From an uncultured Methanomicrobiales archaeon (GTDB taxonomy: Archaea; Halobacteriota; Methanomicrobia; Methanomicrobiales; Methanospirillaceae): 64,000 nucleotides of DNA. The notes under the pieces are model-generated. The model saw nothing but the letters and a program-made list of their open reading frames with translations. It was not told the DNA's origin and made no database searches. Location: positions 1-64,000 of the forward strand of contig CASGHK010000013.1 of NCBI GenBank assembly GCA_949320185.1, in the 5' to 3' direction. Both the position numbers and the translations under genes were made by a program. Positions 17,782 through 26,074 of this stretch are shown here, in pieces; the first letter of the stretch is position 1, and the number at the start of each line of letters is the position of its first letter.

Positions 17782-19221
17782 GTGTCAACTGATCGCATGG
17801 TCATGCCGATTGCCCTCCTCCTCTGCGGGGCCCTCATCGGTGCCGGGTGCACCGCGCCGGCGGGCCAGGGCAGCAGTGCTCTGTCCGGCTCTGCAGGCCT
17901 CTCGCTCTACTCCGACCCTGCCCACCTCTTCTCGCTCGAGAAACCACCCACCTGGACCGTCACGGTGGGCGACGAGATCGAGGTCCGAGACCCGGCGTCG
18001 AACGGGCCCCGCGTCGTCCTCCGTCCACTCTTCCTGAGCGGCACCTACAGGACTGCGAACGCGGGGACGGTCGCGAACTACCTGGTGGGCCAGGTGGCGA
18101 AGCGGACGGCAGGCTTCACAGTCAGCTCAGCTCGCACGACCAGTGACGGATCGATGCTCGAACTCGTCGCCTCTTTCGACCGGTCGGGCGTACCGATGGC
18201 CGGGGTCTACACGGTCTTTATCAGATCTCCCTATGGCATGTACTCCGCCTACGAGGCTCCACAGGCTACCTTCTCACGGGACGAGCCGCTCATGCGGGCG
18301 GTTGCCGCTTCCTTTTCCCAGCTCTCGGCCCGGGGGACGGGGGATACCACGCCCACACCGGGCCAGAGCAGCATCGGACCGCTGCGCCAGACACAGCAGT
18401 CGGGCGGAGTCTCGATGAAGGTCCCCGACGGGTGGAACGTCCAGGTGATGCCGTACTGTGCGGGCCTTGTGGCAACGGACCCGCAGAACCGGCGGGGTGT
18501 CGTCTTCCTGAACAGCCTGCACAAGGAGCCTGGGACCACGCTCCCTCCCGGAGTGAGCCCCGAACAGTATCTGACCGATTACCTCTCCCGGGACTTCTCG
18601 ACCGTCTCCGATGTCCGCATCCTGTCGTACGAGGAGGGTGACCTCTCAGCCATCTCGAGCGGCTCGGGGAGCGTCAAGGCGATGCGCATCGCATTCCTGA
18701 ACAGCGGGACACCGACGACCGGTTCGTTCACGGTCGGGACATCACAGGTTGGCGGCGGGTACTTCACGGCGGTCGAATACCTCTGGGGGATCTACGCCCC
18801 CACGACCGACTGGGAACGGGACGCGCCTGTCCTCCTCGAGTCTTTCTTCTCCATCGACTACAGCCAGGCGACCCTCGAGGGGTGCAGGAAGCTCCTCGCC
18901 GCCTCCTGGGGGGCCGGTTCCCGGTCGAGCGGCCAGGGGGGGTCCAGCGGGAGCGACTCGCGCGAGCAGCAGCTGAAGGACTGGTATGCGCGTCAGGAGA
19001 ATGAAGACATCTTTATGGAGAAGTTCGACGACTACATCTTCAACCGGGACCGGGTCTACAATCCTGAGACCAACGAGGTCTACCACGTCGACCAGAACTT
19101 CTACCAGTACTACGACACCCACCGGGACCAGTACCGGCAGCAGGACCTGCAACCCCTCGCGGACAGCCAGTTCAGGAGCCTGGTCCCGCTCGACGGGAGC
19201 CTGCACATCCAACCGAATTAA
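17782..19221 (+). CDS. Predicted lipoprotein with two PsbP/MOG1-like halves
   Basis: About 479 residues from a GTG at 17782; an ATG five codons later (17797) is also possible. The N-terminus is a signal peptide ending in IGAGC, a likely lipobox. Two related halves follow, each starting with a phrase of the type YSDPAHLFSLEKPPTWTVTV (about residue 43) and GGVSMKVPDGWNVQVMP (about 210). They resemble surface-exposed PsbP/MOG1-like domains. The C-terminal 100 residues are Tyr/Asp/Gln-rich with YNPETNEVYHVDQNFYQYYD. The function is unknown. Confidence 0.75.
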   Translation: MSTDRMVMPIALLLCGALIGAGCTAPAGQGSSALSGSAGLSLYSDPAHLFSLEKPPTWTVTVGDEIEVRDPASNGPRVVLRPLFLSGTYRTANAGTVANYLVGQVAKRTAGFTVSSARTTSDGSMLELVASFDRSGVPMAGVYTVFIRSPYGMYSAYEAPQATFSRDEPLMRAVAASFSQLSARGTGDTTPTPGQSSIGPLRQTQQSGGVSMKVPDGWNVQVMPYCAGLVATDPQNRRGVVFLNSLHKEPGTTLPPGVSPEQYLTDYLSRDFSTVSDVRILSYEEGDLSAISSGSGSVKAMRIAFLNSGTPTTGSFTVGTSQVGGGYFTAVEYLWGIYAPTTDWERDAPVLLESFFSIDYSQATLEGCRKLLAASWGAGSRSSGQGGSSGSDSREQQLKDWYARQENEDIFMEKFDDYIFNRDRVYNPETNEVYHVDQNFYQYYDTHRDQYRQQDLQPLADSQFRSLVPLDGSLHIQPN

Positions 19222-19227
19222 AAGAAG

Positions 19228-19245
19228 GGGGCCGGTTTTGGCCCC
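19228..19245. terminator. Hairpin between convergent genes
   Basis: A GC-rich stem (ggggcc / ggcccc) with the loop ggtttt lies in the 38-bp gap between the lipoprotein gene and the convergent OapC gene. It can serve both strands. Confidence 0.5.
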
Positions 19246-19259
19246 TCTGCTCTTCTCGC

Positions 19260-19670
19260 TCAGAGATCGCCGCTGGGGGGACGGCGGCGCCGGCCCTTGC
19301 GCTTACCCATTGAGAGGATGTCGACTCCGTACTGGCCCGCCTTTCCGAGTCCAATCACCATCTCGTCCGACTTTGCCAGGCGCTCGATGTTGATCTCGTA
19401 GGAGCCCGGGCCCCGGATGCGGATCGTCTCGATCGACTCGTGCAGGGGCCGATCGGGGACCTCGTCGACCTCGACCGGGATCTCGTGCACGTCCTCATCC
19501 GGAGCCTCCTCGACGAGGGTCTCCAGGGGTGTCTCTTCGAGCACGTCGCGGTGCCGTTCCTCGGCACGAACATACAGGAAGCGTTTTCCTCCGCAGCTCG
19601 GGCATCCGCGGAGGACGTCCTGCGAACCGTCCTCGAACTCCCGTCCGCAGGTCGTGCACTTGTGGGGCAT
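19260..19670 (-). CDS. OapC/ArvC family zinc-ribbon protein
   Basis: 136 residues. An N-terminal zinc ribbon (CTTCGREF...CPSCGGKRF) is followed by an acidic linker. A conserved C-terminal segment (IETIRIRGPGSYEINIERLAKSDEMVIGLG) ends in a strongly basic tail. The family always occurs with an Era-like GTPase and a DUF2073 protein, as it does here. The trio is known as Oap (from genes next to a haloarchaeal replication origin) or Arv. Its biochemical role is not settled. Confidence 0.8.
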   Translation of the reverse strand: MPHKCTTCGREFEDGSQDVLRGCPSCGGKRFLYVRAEERHRDVLEETPLETLVEEAPDEDVHEIPVEVDEVPDRPLHESIETIRIRGPGSYEINIERLAKSDEMVIGLGKAGQYGVDILSMGKRKGRRRRPPSGDL

Positions 19671-19673
19671 GGA

Positions 19674-20042
19674 CTACCGTGACGAGACCCAGGCGCTGAT
19701 CAGGTCCCGCTCCTTCCGGAGCATCTTGAGCTGGTTCGCTGGCCCGATCACGGTCAGCCGGGACGGGGACTCCCTGCCGCCGCCGAAGAGGCGCGCGAGG
19801 AGGCCGCCTCCCTGCGCCCGCGCGGGGTACGTCTCCATCTCGATCCCGGAGAAGCCGTCCGGCGAGATCTCCATCATGGTCATCTCGATCAGCCGGCTCG
19901 ACTCCTCGGGAGAGAGCCCCTTCTCGAGCACCACGATATTGCCGGCCATGACCTCATCGAGAATCAGCCGGATCTTCTCCATCGAAGTGAGCCGCGCGAG
20001 CCGCTCCTCCGAGATCAGGTCCAGTTGTACGCCCTGAATCAT
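19674..20042 (-). CDS. OapB/ArvB family protein (DUF2073)
   Basis: 122 residues. An N-terminal helical part (ISEERLARLTSMEKIRLILDEVMAGNIVVLEKGLSPEE) is followed by a beta-rich half ending LTVIGPANQLKMLRKERDLISAWV. It sits between the GTPase gene (7-bp gap) and the zinc-ribbon gene (3-bp gap), the standard order of this operon. It is probably an accessory or adaptor of the GTPase. No catalytic motif is seen. Confidence 0.8.
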   Translation of the reverse strand: MIQGVQLDLISEERLARLTSMEKIRLILDEVMAGNIVVLEKGLSPEESSRLIEMTMMEISPDGFSGIEMETYPARAQGGGLLARLFGGGRESPSRLTVIGPANQLKMLRKERDLISAWVSSR

Positions 20043-20049
20043 GCCGCGA

Positions 20050-20691
20050 TCACCCGAAGAACTCGATCATCTTGTCGTAGAGCTCGTCCACGTTCGTCCC
20101 TTCGAGACCCGAGATGGAGATGACGGGGTGCTGTGGGAAGGCGGACTTGATCCGTGCCGGCGAGGCGTCCGGAAGGTCGATCTTGTTGGCGACGATCACC
20201 ACGGGAAGAGTGCGGGACTCGATGATCCCGACCATCATGATATTGACCTGCTGGAACGGGTCGAGGGTCGCATCGAGCATGTAGATGACGCCGTCGATGT
20301 CCTCGCGGAGCCAGTGCATCGCCTCGGCAACCCCCTCGGTCGCCTCGCGGGCCCTCTTCACCGCCTCCTCCTTCTCGATCCCGTACTCGGTGAACTCGTG
20401 GTAGTCGATCTTGGTCGTCACCCCGGGGGTGTCGACGATGTCGATCACGATCGAGTCCCCGTTTCCGTTCGAAATGGTCACGTCTTCGCGGCGCCGGGCG
20501 CGCCGGGTCTCGTGAGGGATCTCCGAGACGGGGCCGAGCGCATCGCCGGTCCAGTCCCGTACGATCCGGTTGGCGAGCGTGGTCTTTCCCGCATTCGGCG
20601 GGCCGTAGATCCCGATCCGCGCTCGCTTCTTCTTGAAAAAAACCCGCAAAAACCGTGAGAGCCGTTTCTTTGCCTTCGTCAGAATATCCAT
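20050..20691 (-). CDS. Era-like GTPase (OapA/ArvA)
   Basis: 213 residues of a TRAFAC-class small GTPase. After a basic, amphipathic N-terminus (about 1-24, possibly membrane-contacting) come the P-loop GPPNAGKTT (about 30-38), the G3 motif DTPG and the G4 motif NKID. A final SISGLEGTNVDEL matches G5. There is no KH domain, so it is not a bacterial-type Era. It is the first gene of the OapABC operon and divergent from the CBS operon. A palindrome at 20821-20837 lies between the two promoters. Confidence 0.85.
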   Translation of the reverse strand: MDILTKAKKRLSRFLRVFFKKKRARIGIYGPPNAGKTTLANRIVRDWTGDALGPVSEIPHETRRARRREDVTISNGNGDSIVIDIVDTPGVTTKIDYHEFTEYGIEKEEAVKRAREATEGVAEAMHWLREDIDGVIYMLDATLDPFQQVNIMMVGIIESRTLPVVIVANKIDLPDASPARIKSAFPQHPVISISGLEGTNVDELYDKMIEFFG

Positions 20692-20785
20692 GCAGCACCC
20701 CGGCCGATGATGGTAGAAGTGTTATGGCTCATGCGTAATGAGCCCTTTGGACGGTCGGTCTCGAACGGCCGCTCTTCCGAGGTAA

Positions 20786-20796
20786 CCCTTTTATCC
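20786..20796 (-). promoter_or_regulatory. Probable TATA box of the OapABC operon
   Basis: The element ccttttatcc reads ggataaaagg on the minus strand, a good archaeal box A, about 100 bp upstream of the GTPase ATG. Confidence 0.4.
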
Positions 20797-20820
20797 GAGA
20801 CAGGCATATCTCCTCTCGTC

Positions 20821-20837
20821 GGGCCAATTATTGGCCC
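20821..20837. promoter_or_regulatory. Perfect 17-bp palindrome between divergent operons
   Basis: gggccaat and its exact complement attggccc flank a single central t. The site lies about 30 bp behind the predicted TATA box of the OapABC operon and about 50 bp behind that of the CBS operon. This is a position suited to a dimeric regulator acting on both. No regulator has been matched to it. Confidence 0.5.
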
Positions 20838-20927
20838 GAAATTCCGAAAAAACCCGGGATTGTCCGATCCGGAAAACCTTAATGAACTATAATGATAATT
20901 ATGGTTCATCTCAGGGGGGACACCTGA

Positions 20928-21488
20928 ATGAAGTCGTCCGACACCATGCACCTGGAGACCAGGGTACCGCTCAAGGAGATGATGAGCAGCAACCCGACCA
21001 CGCTGGACTACAACGCCACGGTCGCGGAAGCGGCCCGCACTATGTGCCGGGACGATGTGGGAAGTTGCATCATCCTCGAGAATGGGCTCCCAATCGGCAT
21101 CGCGACCGAGCAGGACATCAACTGCAAGGTGGTCGCATTCGACCGTCGTCCGAGCGAGGTCCAGGTCAGCGAGATCATGTCCACCCCCCTGATCACTATC
21201 GGCTCCGAGCGTACCGTCTCGGAGGCGGCACAGATGATGGTGAGGCACAGGGTCCGCCGCCTGCCGGTGGTGGATGAGAACTACCGTGTGATCGGGATCG
21301 TTACCGTCCGGGACCTCCTCACCGTCGCCAACGAGATCAACGAGATCATGACCGATCTCGTCCTTATCAACCGGGTGGACGGGTATGAGGGCGGGATCTG
21401 CGAACGGTGCGGGATCATGGCCTCAGACCTCGTCAGGTCGGATGGCCAGCTCCTCTGCACCCATTGCCGCGTCGAGGAGCATCTCTGA
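20928..21488 (+). CDS. CBS-pair protein with C-terminal zinc ribbon (CBS operon gene 1)
   Basis: 186 residues: two CBS domains (about 15-75 and 80-140) and a C-terminal zinc ribbon with ICERCG and LCTHCR (about 157-181). CBS pairs sense adenosyl ligands. A zinc ribbon on such a module suggests contact with nucleic acid or protein. This is the only gene of the five-gene operon with a non-CBS domain. A G-rich stretch about 10 nt before the ATG can act as the ribosome site. The A/T-rich upstream DNA around 20873-20900 is the likely promoter. Confidence 0.9.
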   Translation: MKSSDTMHLETRVPLKEMMSSNPTTLDYNATVAEAARTMCRDDVGSCIILENGLPIGIATEQDINCKVVAFDRRPSEVQVSEIMSTPLITIGSERTVSEAAQMMVRHRVRRLPVVDENYRVIGIVTVRDLLTVANEINEIMTDLVLINRVDGYEGGICERCGIMASDLVRSDGQLLCTHCRVEEHL

Positions 21489-22243
21489 TGAAATCGGCGG
21501 CAGACCTCCTCTGCGAGGTCCCGCTGCTCCACTCCGACGACCGGGTCACCCGTGCCCGGTCCGTCCTTCGCGAAGACCAGTATCGCGAGGTCCTGGTAGT
21601 GGACAACCGCGGGGCGCTCGTCGGGTACGTCGATATCTCGGATGTCCTCCGGGTCGCCGCGACCCGGTCGAACGTGACACTCGATGGATTCGTACGTGAG
21701 GCTCCGTCGGCCCCGGTCGATGCGAGCCTTGAACGAGTCGGGATCCTCCTCCGCGAGGCGAGGACCGACACGGTGGCGGTGCTCGGTCCCGACAACCGGG
21801 TCCTTGGAGGGGTGCTCCTGGCGGGGGTATTCCCGATCCTGGTCTCACGCCATGACCCCCGGGGGTCGGTTGCCGACCTGATGTCGACCCGTGTCGTCTC
21901 GGTCGAGGCTGACGACCCGGTCTCGCGAGTTCTCTCTCTCGTGAACGTGACCGGTTTCTCCGCCTTTCCGGTCATGAAACGGCGGCAGCTGGTGGGCATG
22001 GTCTCACGAAGAGACCTGCTCAGCTCGGGCCGGTCCCGGCGCGGGACCGACGGCGGGCTCGTTGTGGAGGCTGTGATGAACACCCCCGCCATCACGCTCG
22101 CGCCCGGGGCGTCCGTTCGCGAGGCGGCGACGCTGCTCTGCCGGCACGACATCAGCCGTGCACCGGTCGTGGACGGGACCTTGGTCGTTGGCATCCTCGA
22201 CCGGCACGATGTACTGCGGGGGCTCGCTCTCGCCGAGAACTGA
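21488..22243 (+). CDS. Four-CBS-domain protein (CBS operon gene 2)
   Basis: 251 residues that consist almost wholly of four CBS repeats, i.e. two Bateman modules. The repeats start near LLCEVPLLH, LDGFVREAP, VADLMSTRVV and VVEAVMNTP. The first two are more diverged than the last two. There is no effector domain or membrane segment. The start at 21488 overlaps the previous stop by one base (TGATG). It probably acts as a ligand-binding regulatory subunit of a partner that is not visible here. Confidence 0.88.
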   Translation: MKSAADLLCEVPLLHSDDRVTRARSVLREDQYREVLVVDNRGALVGYVDISDVLRVAATRSNVTLDGFVREAPSAPVDASLERVGILLREARTDTVAVLGPDNRVLGGVLLAGVFPILVSRHDPRGSVADLMSTRVVSVEADDPVSRVLSLVNVTGFSAFPVMKRRQLVGMVSRRDLLSSGRSRRGTDGGLVVEAVMNTPAITLAPGASVREAATLLCRHDISRAPVVDGTLVVGILDRHDVLRGLALAEN

Positions 22244-22251
22244 GGTGACGC

Positions 22252-23199
22252 ATGCAGGGGAACGGATACAATCACAAGGCCTCGGACCGGCTCCTGAAGA
22301 TGCCGGGCAAGCTCGACCGCGGCCCGGTCGAGTTCCAATCGCGGGTGGCGCCCCACGAGGGCGAGATCATGGGGGTCGCGACGACCCGTGTCGTCTCGGT
22401 CCCGCCGACCATGTCGATCATCGGCGCCGCGCAGATGATGACCACCTGCGGTTTTCGTCGCCTCCCGGTGACGGACCCGGGGACACTGCGGATGCGCGGG
22501 ATCATCACGGCATCCGACATCATCAACCTGCTCGGCGGCGGGGACAAGCAGAACCTGGTCACGGTCAAGCACGGCGGTAACCTGCTCGCGGCCTTCAACG
22601 AGACGGTCCGCGAGATCATGAGCAGCCACTACCTCTCGATCCGGTCGTCCGGGACGATCGCAGACGCGGTCGAGGTCATCCTCGGGCGGAAGGTCGGGGG
22701 GATCCCGGTCATCGACGAGGACGAGACTCTCCTCGGAATCGTCACCGAGCGCGACGTGCTCCGCCTTCTCGAGACGCAACCGAGCCCGCTGACGGTCGAG
22801 GAGGTGATGTCGACCCAGCTTCGCGTGACCGCACCCGACGCGACGGTCGGGGCGGCGACCCGCGAGATGGGCCGCTGCCGGTTCCGCCGCCTACCGGTGG
22901 TCTCGGACGACGTCCTCTTCGGTATCATCACCTCGACCGACATCGTGCGGTACCTGGGGACCGGGGAGGTCTTCAACGGGCTCGTCCTCGGGGAGATGGG
23001 CGAGTTGATGGCGCTCCCGGTCCGGACCCTGATGAAGGGGGAGCTGATCACGACCTCTCCCGAGACCCCGATCGACACCGCCGCCCGCCTCATGCACGAG
23101 CGGCGTATCGGGGCTCTGCCGGTGATCGAGGACTCGCGCCTGATCGGGCTCGTCACCGAGTTCGACCTGGTCCGGGCGTATGCGGAGGGTAAGGACTGA
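22252..23199 (+). CDS. Four-CBS-domain protein (CBS operon gene 3)
   Basis: 315 residues: an N-terminal tail of about 35 residues with basic character, then four CBS repeats. Repeat starts are near EIMGVATTRVV, VREIMSSHYLS, VEEVMSTQLRV and VRTLMKGELIT. An insert after the first repeat (NLLGGGDKQNLVTVKHGGNLL) sets it apart from the others. It lies 8 bp downstream of gene 2 and overlaps gene 4 by one base, so it belongs to the same transcript. Confidence 0.88.
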   Translation: MQGNGYNHKASDRLLKMPGKLDRGPVEFQSRVAPHEGEIMGVATTRVVSVPPTMSIIGAAQMMTTCGFRRLPVTDPGTLRMRGIITASDIINLLGGGDKQNLVTVKHGGNLLAAFNETVREIMSSHYLSIRSSGTIADAVEVILGRKVGGIPVIDEDETLLGIVTERDVLRLLETQPSPLTVEEVMSTQLRVTAPDATVGAATREMGRCRFRRLPVVSDDVLFGIITSTDIVRYLGTGEVFNGLVLGEMGELMALPVRTLMKGELITTSPETPIDTAARLMHERRIGALPVIEDSRLIGLVTEFDLVRAYAEGKD

Positions 23200-24038
23200 T
23201 GCACGCAAGGGACGTGATGTCCTCGCCCGTCCAGGTGATCGGCCTGGACGACTCCGCCGCATACGCCCGGAACCAGATGCTCCGTAACCGGTGCTCGCGC
23301 CTTCTCGTGATGGACGGTGAACAGCTCGTCGGGATCATCACGAAGAAGGACCTTGGGTACCGACTCCGGCAGTCTGAACCCTCCTGGCGCCGCCGACCGA
23401 TCGACCGTGTCCCGATCAGCCTGTTGATGACTCCCGACCCAGTCAGTGTCGCCCCCGACGCCACGATAGGAACACTCGCTGGAGTGATGCTCGAGTTCGG
23501 AGTGAGCGGTCTTCCGGTCGTCGACGATTGCACCCTGGTCGGGATCGTCACAAAGACCGACATCCTCCGGTCCATCTCCGTCGAACAGCTCAGGATGACG
23601 GTCGGGGACCTGATGGGAGACGTGGTAACCGTCTCCCGGTATCACTCACTCGACCACGTGATCGGTCTGGCGAGCGAGCGGGACGACCGCGTTGTTGTGG
23701 TTAATAGCGACGGGACGCTCGCCGGGATCATCACGGAGTCGAACCTGGCGTTCTTCGAGTACCTGGGCCACGTGCCCGGCGAGCCCGATCGCGAGGTGAC
23801 CATGCTCCGGCGGGAGGCCCCCGGGGGGCCGAAGACGCGCCGGCATGTGCGCGATGTCTCCGCCGTGGCCGAGGACCTGATGTCCCGGCCTGTCGAGTCC
23901 GCCCCGCCAGACGCCCCGATCGCCGAGGCTGTCCGGCGGATGCGCGAAATGCGGATAAACAGCCTTGTTGTTGTCGATGGCGGCGACATCAAAGGCATTA
24001 TCACACGAGATGATGTAATTAAGGGGGTAGCCACATGA
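23199..24038 (+). CDS. Four-CBS-domain protein (CBS operon gene 4)
   Basis: 279 residues with four CBS repeats starting near ARDVMSSPVQV, ISLLMTPDPVSV, VGDLMGDVVTV and AEDLMSRPVES. A linker of about 30 charged residues (EPDREVTMLRREAPGG) lies between repeats 3 and 4. Repeat 3 lacks the usual D at the GI(V/I)T...D position, reading IITESNLAF instead. It overlaps gene 3 by one base and gene 5 by four bases. Confidence 0.88.
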   Translation: MHARDVMSSPVQVIGLDDSAAYARNQMLRNRCSRLLVMDGEQLVGIITKKDLGYRLRQSEPSWRRRPIDRVPISLLMTPDPVSVAPDATIGTLAGVMLEFGVSGLPVVDDCTLVGIVTKTDILRSISVEQLRMTVGDLMGDVVTVSRYHSLDHVIGLASERDDRVVVVNSDGTLAGIITESNLAFFEYLGHVPGEPDREVTMLRREAPGGPKTRRHVRDVSAVAEDLMSRPVESAPPDAPIAEAVRRMREMRINSLVVVDGGDIKGIITRDDVIKGVAT

Positions 24039-24811
24039 CCCAGACCTTATTTATTAAGGACATCATGTCCAGGCCTGTAACGATCGCGAAGTCGGCGGTC
24101 ATCACCGAGGCGCTCGATCGGATGCTCGACCAGGGGATAGACCCCCTGATCGTCACGAATAACGGCGCCGTGATCGGGACCGTCTCGCGCCGCTCCATCG
24201 CCGAAGTGATGGGCTCGAAGCGCAACGCCAACGTCTCGCCGAACCAGATCCACGTCGCGAACGTGGTCGAGGAGGAGTTCACCTCGGCATACGCGGACGA
24301 GGGGATCGACGTCGTGGTCCCGCTCCTGCAGGTCTACAAGCTCGTGGTCGTGCTGGACGGGGACCACCGGCCGATCGGCCAGGTCTCCCGCGGCGACCTT
24401 CTCAAGGTGCTCAGGCCCCAGGGGTCGGTCGACCAGGTGATGGAGAAGGTCACGGTGGTCTCGCCCGACGAGCGGGTGGTCCACCTCCGCCGGCGGATGC
24501 TCGACGACGGCGCGAACCGTTACGTGGTTGCGAACGGGGCGGAGTTCCTCGGCATGGTGACCGAGACCGATATCGCCCGCTCGATGGCCGAGTTCCGCGA
24601 GGACGTGGCCGACCGGTTCCAGGACCACCGGGTGCGCAACCTGATCGTCAGCGACATCATGTCGACCCCGCTGATCTCGGTTCCTCCCGAGACCCTGGCC
24701 GTCGACCTGGTCGAGACCATGCTCTCCCGCAGCATTAGTGCCGTGCCGGTCGTTGAGAACGGACGGGTGCTCGGCGCGGTCTCGCGGCAGAGCCTGGTCA
24801 AGGCCCTGTAA
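24035..24811 (+). CDS. Four-CBS-domain protein (CBS operon gene 5)
   Basis: 258 residues with four CBS repeats. The first (IKDIMSRPVTI), third (VDQVMEKVTVV) and fourth (VSDIMSTPLIS) are canonical. The second (NVVEEEFTSAYADEGIDVV) is diverged at its start but ends with a normal PIGQVSRGDLL. It starts by ATGA overlap and is the last gene of the operon. The A/T-rich 5' end of this gene (about 24001-24060) differs from the rest and reflects the junction sequence. Confidence 0.88.
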   Translation: MTQTLFIKDIMSRPVTIAKSAVITEALDRMLDQGIDPLIVTNNGAVIGTVSRRSIAEVMGSKRNANVSPNQIHVANVVEEEFTSAYADEGIDVVVPLLQVYKLVVVLDGDHRPIGQVSRGDLLKVLRPQGSVDQVMEKVTVVSPDERVVHLRRRMLDDGANRYVVANGAEFLGMVTETDIARSMAEFREDVADRFQDHRVRNLIVSDIMSTPLISVPPETLAVDLVETMLSRSISAVPVVENGRVLGAVSRQSLVKAL

Positions 24812-24816
24812 CTCCT

Positions 24817-24841
24817 TGAACCAATTTTTCTCTTCCCTTCA
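24817..24841 (+). terminator. Terminator of the CBS operon
   Basis: An inverted repeat (ccttgaa / ttcaagg) encloses a T-rich loop (aatttttctc). It lies directly after the last CBS gene and before about 220 bp with no recognisable gene. Confidence 0.5.
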
Positions 24842-25059
24842 AGGCCCTTTCGACGTTTGAGCCTCAGCCCGTCGCCGGGGGAGGACAGCTCAATCCCGGC
24901 GAACGGAAAGGGCAGGTCCCTGTCGGACCGGAGAGCTGCTCATCGGGCGACCACACTTGTGGGACAGCGACGCGACCTCGCCGAGGTGAACGATGTCGGA
25001 CCCTCTCCCGTGTGTCCGGCCTGCTCGAAGACGGGTCAGGCCTTTCGGAAACCGGCACC
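24842..25059. other. Non-coding gap between the CBS operon and larE
   Basis: About 218 bp between convergent genes. I see no recognisable protein, RNA gene or repeat in it. Short open frames here have no family resemblance. Confidence 0.4.
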
Positions 25060-25899
25060 TCACTCCAGTTTCAGGACCTCGTCCATCGCCCCCGTCCGGT
25101 ACCCCTCGAGGTCCAGGGTCACGTACACGAACCCGATGACTTTCAGTGCCGGGACAAGGCTCGCAGCATCGGCGACTGCACGGTCGAGCTCGTTCACCGG
25201 GATCTCAATTCGAGCAAGGGTTCCGTGAGCGCGGACCCTGGACTCGCGAAACCCGAGGGCGTTGAGCACCCGCTCGCTCTCCTCCACCATTGCCAGCAGG
25301 CCGGGCGTGAGGTCCTCGCCGTAGGGGACACGGGAGGCGAGGCAGGCCGACGCCGGCTTATCGGCGACCTCGATCTCGAGGTGCCGGGCGAGTGCGCGGA
25401 CCATCGGTTTCGAGATGCCGGCGCCGGCGAGGGGGTGTTGGACGTCCTCTTCGGCACAGGCAACGAGCCCTGGCCTGAACTGCTGGAGGTCGGAGGCGTT
25501 GACACCGTCGACGACGGCTCCGAGCCCCCGCTCCGCCGCCTCGCGCCACAGCAGCCTTGCGGAGGCCTTCTTGCAGTGATAGCAGCGGTCGGTCCCGTTT
25601 CGGACTATCTCGGGAACCCCAAGCGGGTCGAAGGGGATCACCGTGAGTGGGATGCCGTGGCGTGCAGCCAGATTCTCGACCGCGCGGGCGTCGGCGCGGG
25701 GAACGAGTGGGCTGTCCAGGAACGCACAGCTCATCCGGTCCCCGAGCAGATTGTGGGCGACCACGGCGAGGAGGGCCGAGTCGACACCACCGGAGCAGGC
25801 GACGAGGGATGGCCCGAGGCGTCTGAGTTCCCTCCTCAGCGCGGCGAGCCTCTCGAGAGGCGGTTCCGACCTCTCCATGGATTCAGATGGGGACGTCAT
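25060..25899 (-). CDS. larE: LarE-type ATP-dependent sulfur transferase, three-cysteine form
   Basis: 279 residues of the PP-loop family. The ATP loop is SGGVDS (about 36-41). LarE adds sulfur to the pyridinium dinucleotide precursor of the nickel-pincer cofactor. Three cysteines stand at C106 and C109 (RCYHCKK) and C186 (PASACLASR). In the family, this three-Cys set binds a [4Fe-4S] cluster used as sulfur carrier, in contrast to the sacrificial single Cys of Lactobacillus LarE. No larB, larC or larA is nearby. The start could also be the second Met at 25878. Confidence 0.85.
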   Translation of the reverse strand: MTSPSESMERSEPPLERLAALRRELRRLGPSLVACSGGVDSALLAVVAHNLLGDRMSCAFLDSPLVPRADARAVENLAARHGIPLTVIPFDPLGVPEIVRNGTDRCYHCKKASARLLWREAAERGLGAVVDGVNASDLQQFRPGLVACAEEDVQHPLAGAGISKPMVRALARHLEIEVADKPASACLASRVPYGEDLTPGLLAMVEESERVLNALGFRESRVRAHGTLARIEIPVNELDRAVADAASLVPALKVIGFVYVTLDLEGYRTGAMDEVLKLE

Positions 25900-26074
25900 G
25901 GCGGTTCCTGCGTGCGAGCGAGGTGGTCCGTTTCGCTTCCTGGGATGATCGGGTCGCCTGAGTATAAGAATGGCGCTCTACGAGCGGTCTCCACCCGATT
26001 TACCTGTGTGCTGCCTGCCCATGCTCGAATCTCCTGGCGGAACAATTCGAGGGTCCTGTCCAGGACGAATTCGG

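Noticed and set aside
20692-20927. Replication origin next to the Oap genes
   Set aside because: Oap genes were named for an origin neighbourhood, but I see no cdc6/orc1 gene and no repeated origin-box elements here.
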